From positions 1 to 64,000 of the forward strand of contig NZ_AOCN01000018.1 in the NCBI RefSeq assembly GCF_000350525.1: 64,000 nucleotides of DNA, read 5' to 3'. The notes beneath the pieces are model-generated. The model was not told the DNA's origin and made no database searches. It worked only from the letters and a program-made list of their open reading frames with translations. A program made the translations under genes and the position numbers. This DNA is from Leucobacter salsicius M1-8 (GTDB taxonomy: Bacteria; Actinomycetota; Actinomycetes; Actinomycetales; Microbacteriaceae). This document shows, piece by piece, positions 55,561 through 64,000 of this stretch. Each line of letters begins with the position of its first letter. Within the stretch, counting starts at the first letter, position 1.

Positions 55561-55995
55561 ATGAGTAATCCACGGACCGGAAAGGTCGCCGAGCGCATTC
55601 AGCAGATTATTGCGAGGCGTCTCGACAAGGGGCTGCGCGATCCGCGGCTCGGCTTTGTCACTATCACCGAGGTTCGCGTGACGGGCGACCTGCAGCACGC
55701 GAGCGTGTTCTACACCGTCTATGGCGACGAAGAGGCCCAGGCGGGCTCCGCGGCAGCCCTCAAGGCAGCCACGGGCATGATGCGGAGCGAGGTCGGCAAG
55801 CAGCTGGGCACGCGCCTCACGCCGACCCTCGAGTTCATCCACGATGAGCTTCCCGAGAGTGCGCAGCACATGTCAGAACTGCTCGCGGAGGCTAAGCGCC
55901 GCGACGAAGAGGCTGCCGCTCTTGCAGCGGGCGCGCACTACGCGGGCGACGCCGATCCCTACGTGAAGCCGCGCGACGAAGAAGACGCAGACTAA
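55561..55995 (+). CDS. rbfA: Ribosome-binding factor A RbfA
   Basis: RbfA helps mature the 5' end of 16S rRNA in the 30S subunit. The 144-residue product has a KH-like fold: [17 protein letters not shown], the [27 protein letters not shown] strand-helix, and [15 protein letters not shown]. The start is ATG 55561. It converges on mutY with a 14-bp gap. Confidence 0.94.
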   Translation: MSNPRTGKVAERIQQIIARRLDKGLRDPRLGFVTITEVRVTGDLQHASVFYTVYGDEEAQAGSAAALKAATGMMRSEVGKQLGTRLTPTLEFIHDELPESAQHMSELLAEAKRRDEEAAALAAGAHYAGDADPYVKPRDEEDAD

Positions 55996-56009
55996 CCGGT
56001 CCCTTCGTC

Positions 56010-56927
56010 TTACGGCAGCCTCGCAGCGCCCTCAAACTCGATCACCAGCCCGTCGGCGATGAGCGAGTCGTAGGCGCGGCGGGGCTGTTCTGCGTCGGGG
56101 GCGTTGCTGATGTCGCCGTTGCGGGTGGCCCGGGGCGAGTCTTCAATAGCGGCTGCCAGCGCGGCCGACAGGGGCACCGGATCTTTGCTTGCGCGCAGCA
56201 GCGCCATGATGCGGCCGCGCGCCTGGCGGTCACTGCCCTCGAACCGGGCCTGCTTGGGGCGCTTGGTGGGGGCATTGTCGGGGTAACCAGCACCGCGCCA
56301 CTCGCACCATGCCGCGACGGGGCAGACATCACACCCCGGAGCGCGTGCCGTGCAGACGACCGCACCAAGCTCCATCGCGGCGGCATTAAATACGGCAGCT
56401 CGATCCGGATCCCGGGGCAATATTGCCTCCATGTCATCGAGATCGCCGGGAGCGGGCATTCCAGCGGCCGCACGGCCGTGCAGTGCGCGGGCGAGCACGC
56501 GGCGCGTGTTCGTGTCGACCACGGGGTGTCGGTCCCCGAACGCAAACGCTGCGACAGCGCGAGCGGTGTAAGGGCCGATTCCGGTCAAACCGAGTAGCGT
56601 CTCGACGCTCGTGGGCACTTGATCATTGTGCTCCTGCGCGATCTGGGTTGCTGCGCGGTGCAACCACAGCGCGCGGCGGGGGTAGCCGAGCCTGCCCCAC
56701 GCGCGCACGGCGTCGCCGGGCTCGGCCCCCGCCAGCGCAGAAGGCGTCGGCCACCGATCCATCCACTCGAGCCATCGCGGCAGCACCCGATCGACCTGGG
56801 TCTGCTGCAGCATGAACTCAGACACCAGCACGCCCCACGCAGTCGTATCTGGCTTGCGCCACGGCAGATCGCGGGCCGAGCGCGCAAACCAGTCGTTCAG
56901 CGCGCCCGAAAACTCATCGTGATCCAT
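56010..56927 (-). CDS. mutY: A/G-specific adenine DNA glycosylase MutY
   Basis: MutY removes adenine opposite 8-oxoguanine. The 305-residue protein has the catalytic PWR-x-Glu-type segment ARDLPWRKPDTTAWGVLVSEFMLQQTQV, the HhH LTGIGPYTARAVAAFA with the catalytic Asp in HPVVDTNTRRV, and the [4Fe-4S] site C-x6-C-x2-C-x5-C (CTARAPGCDVCPVAAWC). It ends soon after the cluster, so the usual C-terminal 8-oxoG-recognition domain is short or reduced, as in many actinobacterial MutY proteins. Confidence 0.92.
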   Translation of the reverse strand: MDHDEFSGALNDWFARSARDLPWRKPDTTAWGVLVSEFMLQQTQVDRVLPRWLEWMDRWPTPSALAGAEPGDAVRAWGRLGYPRRALWLHRAATQIAQEHNDQVPTSVETLLGLTGIGPYTARAVAAFAFGDRHPVVDTNTRRVLARALHGRAAAGMPAPGDLDDMEAILPRDPDRAAVFNAAAMELGAVVCTARAPGCDVCPVAAWCEWRGAGYPDNAPTKRPKQARFEGSDRQARGRIMALLRASKDPVPLSAALAAAIEDSPRATRNGDISNAPDAEQPRRAYDSLIADGLVIEFEGAARLP

Positions 56928-56962
56928 TCGGCCCAGTCTATGAGGGGCGGGCTTGGGGACTC

Positions 56963-57412
56963 CTAGGCGCTCACCTCGGCACGCTCGGGCACGCGCTTGA
57001 TCGCCTTGCGCAGCACCACGAACAGCATCACAAAGGCGACGGTAAGCAGAATGTGACCGATACCAGCGATGCCGGAGATCATCGCGTTCGACTCCTTACC
57101 AAGTACGGTCAGCGTGCCATGGGTGATGAGCATGCCGGAGGTGATGATGAGCCCCAGGTGGTAGGTCCACAGGAACCAGCGGTAGCTCGCGCCGGTCTGA
57201 GACATGGCGAACAGCCGCTCCAGCGCCATGAAGATCAAGAACGGGATGAAGCCGAGCACCAGCAGGTGCGTGTGCGCGAGCCCCAACTGCGTGAACTCAC
57301 CCGAAGGGAAGTCCACCACCTTAGTGAGTTCGCGAAAAAACAGGCCCGACAGTACGCCAGCGATGGCGTAGGCAAAGGCCGCGCCGAGCAGATGGTTCAG
57401 TGATTTCTTCAT
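56963..57412 (-). CDS. DUF2871 membrane protein
   Basis: The 149-residue protein has four transmembrane helices; conserved His in LGLAHTHLLVLGF and ITHGTLT fit the DUF2871 family, a heme-copper-oxidase-like fold of unknown function. ATG 57412 (MKKSLNHLLGAAF) is chosen; a far longer open frame upstream is a shadow of the truB region on the other strand. Confidence 0.82.
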   Translation of the reverse strand: MKKSLNHLLGAAFAYAIAGVLSGLFFRELTKVVDFPSGEFTQLGLAHTHLLVLGFIPFLIFMALERLFAMSQTGASYRWFLWTYHLGLIITSGMLITHGTLTVLGKESNAMISGIAGIGHILLTVAFVMLFVVLRKAIKRVPERAEVSA

Positions 57413-57535
57413 ATCTCCAGACTGCGCGACAACGGACGAACGGGCATCACCCAAACGGATGATCCTGACGCGCGAGGCGCGAACCGTGTGCAGGGGCCAT
57501 CGGGAGGCGCCAGGTGCCCCGGGTAGGCTGGTCTG

Positions 57536-58492
57536 GTGCTGAGTGATCCCGTAAAACTGCCGCCCCAGGGTGCCATTCTGTTTCTTGACAAAGCCGAGGG
57601 CTGGACGAGCCACGATGCCGTCGCCAAATCCCGGCGCACGCTGGGTACACGCAAGGTCGGCCACGCCGGCACGCTCGACCCCATGGCGACGGGCCTGCTG
57701 GTGCTCGGTGCGGGCCCCGCAACACGTTTGCTCACCCACCTCGTGGGACTCGACAAGACGTACACAACGACGATGCGCCTCGGCATTACGACCGTCACCG
57801 ACGACCGCGAGGGGGATCGGCTCGTGACTGCTGACCCGGCTGAGGTAGCCCGGGTAGCCGCTGATCCGGATCGCATTGCGCAAGCGATCGCCCGACTGAC
57901 CGGCCCGATCGAGCAGTCGCCGAGCGCCGTGAGCGCGATCAAGGTCGACGGCAAGCGCGCCTACGACCGCGTGCGCGCGGGCGAAGAAGTTGAGCTCAAA
58001 GCGCGTCCCGTGACCATTCACGCGTTCGAGGCGGGGGAGCCGAAACTCACCCAGACCGAAGACGGGCTGAGTGTCATTGACATCGAAGCGACCGTGCACT
58101 GCTCGACCGGTACCTACATTCGTGCTCTCGCCCGAGATTTGGGGTCTGACCTGGGGATTGGTGGGCACCTCACCGTGCTACGACGCACCGAGGTTGGCCC
58201 GTTCTCGGTCGACGGCGTCACCACGATCGCAGAGCTCGCCGAAGGTCAGGTGCGTGCGCTGAGCACCCCCACAAGCATCGCTCGGGTGCTGTTTCCCGTG
58301 CTCGAGGTGACGGCCGATGAGACGCGTGACCTGGGTCACGGCAAGCGATTTGAAGTCGATGAATCGCGCTGCCCCGACGCCAAGCTCGTCGCAGCGATCT
58401 CACCCGACGATCAGCTCGTGGGCCTGATCGAGATTAAGCGCGGCCGCACCCGTGTCGTGACCAATTTTCCGACCCAGGGCGCCGCCGCATGA
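57536..58492 (+). CDS. truB: tRNA pseudouridine(55) synthase TruB
   Basis: TruB makes pseudouridine 55 in the T loop of tRNAs. The 318-residue protein has the signature RKVGHAGTLDPMATGLLVLGAG with catalytic Asp48, then MRLGITTVTDDREGD and SAIKVDGKRAYDRVRAGEEVELKAR, and CSTGTYIRALARDLG. The start is GTG 57536. It overlaps the small membrane protein by 4 bp. Confidence 0.96.
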   Translation: MLSDPVKLPPQGAILFLDKAEGWTSHDAVAKSRRTLGTRKVGHAGTLDPMATGLLVLGAGPATRLLTHLVGLDKTYTTTMRLGITTVTDDREGDRLVTADPAEVARVAADPDRIAQAIARLTGPIEQSPSAVSAIKVDGKRAYDRVRAGEEVELKARPVTIHAFEAGEPKLTQTEDGLSVIDIEATVHCSTGTYIRALARDLGSDLGIGGHLTVLRRTEVGPFSVDGVTTIAELAEGQVRALSTPTSIARVLFPVLEVTADETRDLGHGKRFEVDESRCPDAKLVAAISPDDQLVGLIEIKRGRTRVVTNFPTQGAAA

Positions 58493-58848
58493 TCACCTGG
58501 TACGCCTTCGTCATCATCGGCATTGCCATCGTCGGCGCCGTCGTGTGTGGCCTGCAGGGGGTGCGAGGCCGTGGTCCCAACGACTACTCCATGGGCGCGA
58601 CGCTCATCGTGGGGCTGCTGCTCGTCGCTCAGGTAATCATCTCGATCGTCGCGCCGTTTACTGGAAACTCGGCTGAGGGAGACCCGCTCGAGTTCTGGAT
58701 GTACCTGATCGTGGTCTTGGCGCTGCCGTTTGGCGGTGGCTTCTGGGCGCTGGTCGATCGCACGAAATGGGCCAACATTGTGCTGTCGGTTTTGCACCTG
58801 TCAGTGGCGGTCATGATGTACCGAATGCTCGTCATCTGGGGCTTCTAA
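58489..58848 (+). CDS. Small four-helix membrane protein
   Basis: This 119-residue protein has four hydrophobic helices connected by short loops and no known family. It starts inside the truB stop (ATGA), so it is probably made with TruB. In other bacteria ribF often follows truB; here it does not. I see no terminator in the 150 bp before whiB. Confidence 0.72.
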   Translation: MITWYAFVIIGIAIVGAVVCGLQGVRGRGPNDYSMGATLIVGLLLVAQVIISIVAPFTGNSAEGDPLEFWMYLIVVLALPFGGGFWALVDRTKWANIVLSVLHLSVAVMMYRMLVIWGF

Positions 58849-59001
58849 AACTGCACTCAAAACACGTTTCGAATACACGGGTGTGTCCTTCACTCTCAAT
58901 CAATTCTTGAGGGTTTACAATTCTCGGCTTGACTTGAGCGAATCACACCGATGTAATTATGAAGTGTTAGCGCATCGCGCAGAACCAGAAAGGAGTGCCA
59001 G

Positions 59002-59310
59002 TTGAGCGAATCATCGCACGCGCCGGTCCCAAGTAACTGGTTTGTCGACCCCGTCTATCTGGGTGTTCCTGGAGTGCCGCAAGACGACGACGGGCTCGCG
59101 TGGCAGGCCGACGCGCTGTGTGCGCAAACTGACCCCGAGGCGTTTTTCCCTGAAAAGGGTGGCTCCACCCGCGAAGCAAAGCGCATTTGTGACACCTGTG
59201 AGGTGCGCTCTGAGTGCCTCGGCTACGCGCTTGAGAACGACGAACGCTTTGGTATCTGGGGCGGACTTTCCGAGCGGGAACGCCGCAAGCTGCGCCGCGA
59301 CGCCGTCTGA
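59002..59310 (+). CDS. WhiB-family [4Fe-4S] transcriptional regulator (WhiB2/WhmD type)
   Basis: WhiB proteins hold a [4Fe-4S] cluster, act with the primary sigma factor and control division and stress. The 102-residue product has the four Cys (40, 63, 66, 72: C..CxxCx5C), the GIWGG turn and a basic C-terminus (RERRKLRRDAV). A TTG start is used with a strong AAAGGAG site six bases upstream. Position next to the glycosyltransferase and DUF5719 genes, as in mycobacteria and streptomycetes near whiB2/wblE-like genes, supports the WhiB2 type. Confidence 0.92.
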   Translation: MSESSHAPVPSNWFVDPVYLGVPGVPQDDDGLAWQADALCAQTDPEAFFPEKGGSTREAKRICDTCEVRSECLGYALENDERFGIWGGLSERERRKLRRDAV

Positions 59311-59419
59311 TCGTGCCACCGCGCGGATGGCAGGGCGAAACAAAGAATCACCTGACCGTTTGCCTGACCGGCATGGCTTCAGGGCATGTACACCCTCGCC
59401 CGCATAGACTGGGCGCGAC

Positions 59420-62212
59420 ATGCGCACGAGAGTAACCGCCATTCTGGTCGCCCAGCGGGGCGGTACATGGCTCGACGAAACCATTGCTGGGATAGCCGCG
59501 CAAGACGCGGCCCCCGCAGCAATCATTGCTGTCAACAATGGCGGCGGTGATGAACTTGCCGCGCAGCTGCTCGAGAGCGGCGCCGACCGGGTGATCGGCA
59601 TCTCCCAACGGGTGTCCTTCGGTAAGGCCATCGCCCAGGCTGCCGAGGCCGTCGAGGGGGAGTCCGAGTGGCTCTGGTTCTTGAGCGAAGACTCGTGCCC
59701 CGAGCCCGAAGCACTGTCGAGCATGCTCGGCCGAGTACAACGTGCCCCCTCGGTTGTTGTTGCCGGCCCCAAGCTTGTCGACTGGGATGCCCCCGACCGG
59801 ATCATCGAACTGGGGCAGAGCCTCACCCGATACGGTGCGCGCTGGACCCTGCGCCGTCAGGAGCTCGATCAGCAGCAGTATGACCACATGCAGGACGTGC
59901 TGGGCGTGGGCCCCGTCGGCATGCTGGTGCGTCGCGACGTCTGGCAGGAGCTCGGCGGATTTGATCCGGCACTGCCCGTGTATGACGACGGTCTCGACTT
60001 TTGTGTGCGCGCGAGGCTGGCGGGCCACCGCGTAGAGGTCGCGCCCGAGGCCCGGGTGCGGTTCGCCCGTAGCGGCGTCGCCGGGCCGCGCATCGACCGC
60101 AGCCGCGCCGTGATGCGCACCGCGCATCGCCAGGCGCGAGCAGCGGCTCTGCACCGCCGCATCAGCTACGCACCGGCCCCCCTCGCGTTCCTCGCGTGGC
60201 TGGGCCTGCCGCTCTACGGCCTCATGCGCGTGCTGTGGGCCCTGATTCGCGAGCAGCCGGGGTACATGATCGGCGAATTCGTTGCCGCGTACTCCGTGTT
60301 CTTTAAGCCGCACGCGCTGATTGCCTCGCGGCGACGGCTGAAACGCAGCTCCAAGGTCGGCTGGGGCGCGCTGCGCGGGCTCCGGATCGATCCCAAGTCA
60401 GTGCGCACCGCGCGCATGATCGACCGGGAGGCCGTGCTGGCCTCAACCGGGCGGCTGCGGCGCGAGCTTCACTTCATCTCCTCGGGCGGCCTTGCCGTGG
60501 TGACCACCGCGGTGGTCGTGGCCATCGCCCTCACCTGGTGGGCGCTTCCGCAGACGAACCTCGTGGGCGGCGGCCTGATGCCGCTGAGTAACCTGAGCGA
60601 CCTGTGGTGGAACACCCGCATCGTCGACGGTGTTCCCGCAGACCCGTTTACCTGGGTGCTCGCGGTGCTCGGCACCCTCACCTTCTGGAACCCCTCGCAC
60701 GCCGTTGTGCTCTTGCTGATCGTGGCGATTCCGCTCGCGGCACTGGGCGCCTGGATCTGGGCCGCCGGCCTCACCGAATCCCGTTCTGGTCGCGCGCTCA
60801 TCTCCCTCGGTTTCGCCCTCAGCCCCGTCGTGCTGGGCGCCATCGCGTCGGGCCGACTCCCCAGCCTCGTGCTGGCTATCGTGCTGCCGTGGCTGCTGCT
60901 CGCCGCGTCGCGCAGTCGTGAATCTTGGAGCTGGGCGGGTACCGCCTCGCTGCTCGCGGGTGTTGCCCTCGCGTCTGCTCCAGCTCTCATTCCGGCGGCC
61001 GCCGTCATGCTGGTTGCCGGTCTGGTGATTTCGGTGCGCGGCATCGCCCGCGTGCTCACCACTGCCATCGTGCCGCTCGTGCTGTTCGCGCCCAAGGTCG
61101 TATTGTGCCTAGTTGAGGGGCGTCCCCTGGACCTGCTCATCGACCCGGGCGTCCCGCTTCCGTTCGAGCCAGGAACGACGTGGCACCAGCTGCTCAGCTT
61201 CCCCCAGTTCGGGCTGGAAGGCTGGGGATCGATTCTCGAGAGCCTCGGGTTCGGCGGCCCGCCCGCCACGCTGCTCGTCGGGCTGATGCTGGCCCCCATC
61301 GCGATCCTTGCACTTACCGGCGCGTTGACCGCTCGCGTGATGTCGACCGTCTTTCTCGCCCTCACCGGCGGACTCGGAATGATCACCGCGCTAGCCGCCG
61401 AGCACCTGCGCCTGGTCACGGTGGGCGATACCACCGTCGCGCTCTGGACGGGATCGGGTCTCACGGTCTACTGGCTTGCGGTGCTGGGCCTTGCCGGTAT
61501 GGGTGCTGCGGCGCTATACCGTGCGGCCGCCCCCGTCGTCTCGCTGGCGCTCATCGGTGCTGTGCTGGCGGTGCTGCCCCTGGGGAGCCAGCTCGTGATG
61601 GGTCAGGTGCCATTCGCCGCCGGATCGACGCAGATGCCCGCCATCGTGCGCGCCGCGGGCGAAACCGACCCGGGCGTGCGCACGCTCGTCATCACAGCCA
61701 AGGCGCCGCACACGGTGCAGGCGGAACTCGTGGTCGGTGGCGGCCCCCGGCTGGACCAGATTCGATCGGCGCCGGAAGCGATCGAGGCGACCGACGCCGA
61801 TCTCGAGATTGCCGCGCTCACAGCGGGACTCGCGAGCGAGGGCGGCGAGGACATGTCTGCGCTCTTGGGCGACGCGCGCGTCGGATTCGTGCTGCTTCAG
61901 CACGGTGGCGACGACGCCGAGCGGGCCCAGCTGCAGCGCGTGTTCGATCAGAACGCGACGCTCGCAAACTCGAGTCTCACCGACCAGGGGCTGCTCTGGC
62001 GGGTCACCGGTGAGCAGATTGTGGCCGAGGAAACGGGCGACAGCTCGAAGAAGCTTGACGGCACCTCGATCAGCGGCCAGACGCTGTGGTTGGGACAGGT
62101 GATCATTCTGTTGGGCATGATGCTGCTTGCGCTCCCGACCGGTGAGGTCACCTGGCGTCCAGAACAACGGCGCCGCCAACCGCGCGCCACCCAGGAGACG
62201 AAGAAATCATGA
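59420..62212 (+). CDS. Large membrane glycosyltransferase, family 2
   Basis: The 930-residue protein has a GT2 domain at the N-terminus (VTAILVAQRGGTWLDETI, a metal-binding-like FLSEDSCPEP segment, and GGFDPALPVYDDGLDFCVRARLAG). About a dozen transmembrane helices between residues 270 and 740 follow, then an extracellular region and a final membrane helix (VIILLGMMLLALP). It probably adds sugars to a lipid-linked or cell-wall glycan. It is a long fusion of catalytic and membrane parts, common in actinobacteria. Its ATGA overlap with the next gene couples it to a DUF5719 protein. Confidence 0.85.
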   Translation: MRTRVTAILVAQRGGTWLDETIAGIAAQDAAPAAIIAVNNGGGDELAAQLLESGADRVIGISQRVSFGKAIAQAAEAVEGESEWLWFLSEDSCPEPEALSSMLGRVQRAPSVVVAGPKLVDWDAPDRIIELGQSLTRYGARWTLRRQELDQQQYDHMQDVLGVGPVGMLVRRDVWQELGGFDPALPVYDDGLDFCVRARLAGHRVEVAPEARVRFARSGVAGPRIDRSRAVMRTAHRQARAAALHRRISYAPAPLAFLAWLGLPLYGLMRVLWALIREQPGYMIGEFVAAYSVFFKPHALIASRRRLKRSSKVGWGALRGLRIDPKSVRTARMIDREAVLASTGRLRRELHFISSGGLAVVTTAVVVAIALTWWALPQTNLVGGGLMPLSNLSDLWWNTRIVDGVPADPFTWVLAVLGTLTFWNPSHAVVLLLIVAIPLAALGAWIWAAGLTESRSGRALISLGFALSPVVLGAIASGRLPSLVLAIVLPWLLLAASRSRESWSWAGTASLLAGVALASAPALIPAAAVMLVAGLVISVRGIARVLTTAIVPLVLFAPKVVLCLVEGRPLDLLIDPGVPLPFEPGTTWHQLLSFPQFGLEGWGSILESLGFGGPPATLLVGLMLAPIAILALTGALTARVMSTVFLALTGGLGMITALAAEHLRLVTVGDTTVALWTGSGLTVYWLAVLGLAGMGAAALYRAAAPVVSLALIGAVLAVLPLGSQLVMGQVPFAAGSTQMPAIVRAAGETDPGVRTLVITAKAPHTVQAELVVGGGPRLDQIRSAPEAIEATDADLEIAALTAGLASEGGEDMSALLGDARVGFVLLQHGGDDAERAQLQRVFDQNATLANSSLTDQGLLWRVTGEQIVAEETGDSSKKLDGTSISGQTLWLGQVIILLGMMLLALPTGEVTWRPEQRRRQPRATQETKKS

Positions 62213-63600
62213 ACTCTCCGAAAACGCCCCTGACGGTCGGGATCCGGGCCGCCGTTGGTGCGCTCGTGATCGCGGTCGCGGCAACCGCCGTAGTGCTCGT
62301 CAGCTCGATTGATGTTCCGACCGTGGAGCGTAAACCGCTCGTGCTCACGGCCGACACCACCCAGAACACGTCGCGCACGCTCGTCTGCGACGGCGGCTTC
62401 GCCGAGCTGGGGGCAGACCCCAGCCACCCCGAGGTGGCCGTGCCGGTCGGTGCCCCCGTCATTGCGCGTGCAGGGGACAAGGCTGAGACGCGGGAACTGA
62501 CACGCCTGACGGGCGGCCCCGGGCTCCCCGAAGTGCTCTCGTTCGGCGGCGATGACCCGCTTGCCGCGGCACAGCTGCAGAACGTCTCCACGGAGACGCT
62601 GCGAGGCTCCGTTGCGAGTGCCTGCGCCGAGCCCCTCAACGAGCAGTGGCTGATTGGCGGGTCCACCGACCTGGGCGTGACGACCACGCTCAACGTGGGT
62701 AACCCGGGCCGCGTGCCCGCAACGGTTCAGGTCACCGCATTTGACGAGGCCGGGCAGGTTGACGCCGTGCAGACGGCAGGAGTGATCGTTGCTCCCGGCG
62801 CCCAGGTGACGATCTCGCTGAACGGCTACGCCCCCGACCGTGCGCGCCTTGCTGTGCGCGTATCGAGTACCGGTGCCCCCGTCACGGCGGCCCTCAGCGT
62901 CGGCCACCGCGTCGGCCTCACTTCCTTTGGCGTTTCCTCGGTCGACCGGCAGGCCGCCCCCGACACCAGGCTGGTTATCGTTGGCGTTGCGAACTCTGCC
63001 GGCGATAATCAAGGTCCCAGCGATGCTGGTGAGGGCGACCCCTACCCGGTGACGGTGCGTGCGTTTGCCCCCGGTGGCGAATCCACGACCGCCTCGGTGC
63101 GCGCGCTTGATGGAAAGGGTCACGCCACCGACCTCGGTGTGATTGAGATTGCACCAGATGCAGTGGGTGAGCTCAAAGTATCGACGTGGCCCAGGGGCTC
63201 GGCCGCCATCGAGGTTCGCTCGGACGTTCCTGTAATCGCCTCTGCGCTCGGATCGGCAGAGCGCGGTGCAGACCACGACTATGAGTGGTTCACACCGTCT
63301 CCCGCGATCACCGCCGGAGAAACGGTCGCGGTGCCGGTTGTCGGGCAGGGCGTCGTTTACGTAGCCCACCCTGGCGAAGGAACCGTCGAGGTAACGGTGA
63401 CCGATGCGAAGGGCAAAGCGATATCAACTGAGCTGTCGCCGGGCTCGGTGCGCTCCGTGGCAGTGCCGGCCAACTCCACTCTGACGGCTACCGGTGAAGT
63501 GTTCGCTGGCGTGCGTCACCTCGAGGGAGCCGACATCGCCGGTTACCCGGTGCTGCCGGCCACACAGCGCGACGGCACCCTCACCGTCTACACCCGCTAG
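62209..63600 (+). CDS. DUF5719-family exported protein
   Basis: The 463-residue product has one N-terminal membrane helix (GALVIAVAATAVVLVSSI) and a long extracellular beta-rich region with repeated immunoglobulin-like strands (VPATVQVTAFDEAGQVD; VAPGAQVTISLNGYAP; DRARLAVRVSSTGAPVTAAL; then FTPSPAITAGETVAV). It matches the DUF5719 family found beside this glycosyltransferase in actinobacteria. It may be a partner of the glycosyltransferase. Function unknown. Confidence 0.82.
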   Translation: MNSPKTPLTVGIRAAVGALVIAVAATAVVLVSSIDVPTVERKPLVLTADTTQNTSRTLVCDGGFAELGADPSHPEVAVPVGAPVIARAGDKAETRELTRLTGGPGLPEVLSFGGDDPLAAAQLQNVSTETLRGSVASACAEPLNEQWLIGGSTDLGVTTTLNVGNPGRVPATVQVTAFDEAGQVDAVQTAGVIVAPGAQVTISLNGYAPDRARLAVRVSSTGAPVTAALSVGHRVGLTSFGVSSVDRQAAPDTRLVIVGVANSAGDNQGPSDAGEGDPYPVTVRAFAPGGESTTASVRALDGKGHATDLGVIEIAPDAVGELKVSTWPRGSAAIEVRSDVPVIASALGSAERGADHDYEWFTPSPAITAGETVAVPVVGQGVVYVAHPGEGTVEVTVTDAKGKAISTELSPGSVRSVAVPANSTLTATGEVFAGVRHLEGADIAGYPVLPATQRDGTLTVYTR

Positions 63601-63618
63601 CGGCGTAGACTGGAACCC

Positions 63619-64000
63619 ATGTTTGGTCGGAATCGGTCTGCGGGGCGCGGCGTGAGCGGCGCAGCGGGCGCGTCACGTTCGTCGGTCAGTCGTCGGCACG
63701 AGCGGCGCCCGATTCGTTCGTCGATCACTGGCCCGAGCCTGCCCAACCCCAACAGTCGGTTCGCGCGCTTTGAAACCGATGCCCGTGGTGCCGTGCAGGT
63801 GCTGCAGGCTCACTTTCCGCAGGAGCTCGACGGGGTGCGCGTCGGGTTTCAGACAGCTCCCACTCATACCGGCGAGAGCAAGTTTCCATTGCTCTACACG
63901 ATCGATCGCTCATCAAACACGATCATGTTGTTTCGCATGCCGATACAGCGGGCGCGTGGACTGCACGTGAATGACGACGAGCACCGGCGCTACTTCGTGC
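63619..64000 (+). CDS. Metallopeptidase-family protein, cut by the window edge
   Basis: The first 127 codons are seen; the gene runs off the window. It is probably the actinobacterial 'metallopeptidase family' (PF06262-like), based on gene order (whiB, glycosyltransferase, DUF5719) and a basic N-terminus of about 50 residues followed by RFARFETDARGAVQVLQAHFPQEL and LLYTIDRSSNTIMLFRMPI. The zinc motif, normally near the C-terminus, is beyond the edge. ATG 63619 is used. Confidence 0.65.
   Translation, partial: MFGRNRSAGRGVSGAAGASRSSVSRRHERRPIRSSITGPSLPNPNSRFARFETDARGAVQVLQAHFPQELDGVRVGFQTAPTHTGESKFPLLYTIDRSSNTIMLFRMPIQRARGLHVNDDEHRRYFV

Noticed and set aside
1-64000. Search for tRNA, rRNA, riboswitch or CRISPR
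   Set aside because: I found no T-loop or anticodon-stem pattern with flanking acceptor arms, no rRNA-like stretch and no repeat-spacer layout. I cannot exclude a small RNA.

Overview
The window is a 64 kb piece of a high-GC actinobacterial chromosome. Gene content points to the family Microbacteriaceae, and something close to Leucobacter is my best guess. It carries CarD, WhiB, SenX3-RegX3-PhoU, a PdtaS-type kinase, a coproporphyrin-dependent heme pathway with HemQ, and the nusA-ylxR-infB-rbfA-truB block. Genes are dense, many overlap by 4 bp (ATGA or GTGA), and several are divided by GC-rich hairpin terminators. I saw no rRNA or tRNA gene, no CRISPR array and no prophage. No stretch longer than 300 bp lacks a gene.

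Left end (1-5450): the right part of an IS3-family element abuts a choloylglycine-hydrolase-like gene that has lost its 5' end. Then come purL on the minus strand, a multi-pass membrane protein and a GNAT acetyltransferase. Iron and heme block (5547-20710): an operon for ferric-siderophore uptake (lipoprotein, two FecCD permeases, ATPase, siderophore-interacting protein) sits behind a DtxR/IdeR-like box. Next to it lie hemA (minus) and hemE-hemY-hemQ-hemH-hemC-hemD-hemB-hemL (plus), which together cover the C5 and coproporphyrin route from glutamyl-tRNA to heme. The uptake promoter and the hemA/hemE divergent promoter both carry paired copies of the same palindrome, TCATCWGATGA. This suggests one unknown regulator for iron import and heme synthesis.

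Middle (20720-38720): purQ, purS, purC, purD, purF and purM are interleaved with small membrane and unknown proteins, two tandem tatA genes, a stand-alone maltokinase-cap protein, ispD-ispF-carD, a lipoprotein with an upstream iron-box-like site, regX3-senX3 divergent from phoU with a PHO-box-like repeat between them, and cysS-rlmB. Then (38718-44863) an Rv3235-family protein, a PdtaS-like kinase, and a PspC/LiaF-like envelope-stress set with a PspC-fused kinase and a NarL-type regulator.

Right part (44900-64000): proS is followed by a four-gene cassette: a WXG100 protein, a small helical protein, a 614-residue alpha/beta hydrolase with a GHSYG motif, and a lipoprotein. It sits where rimP usually precedes nusA. 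It looks like a type VII secretion-linked lipase/esterase with a possible immunity lipoprotein, and it is the best candidate for an undescribed system here. Translation genes follow (nusA, ylxR, infB, rbfA, truB) with a DUF805 protein, mutY and a DUF2871 protein. The window closes with whiB, a large membrane glycosyltransferase, a DUF5719 protein and a truncated metallopeptidase gene, an order often seen in actinobacteria.
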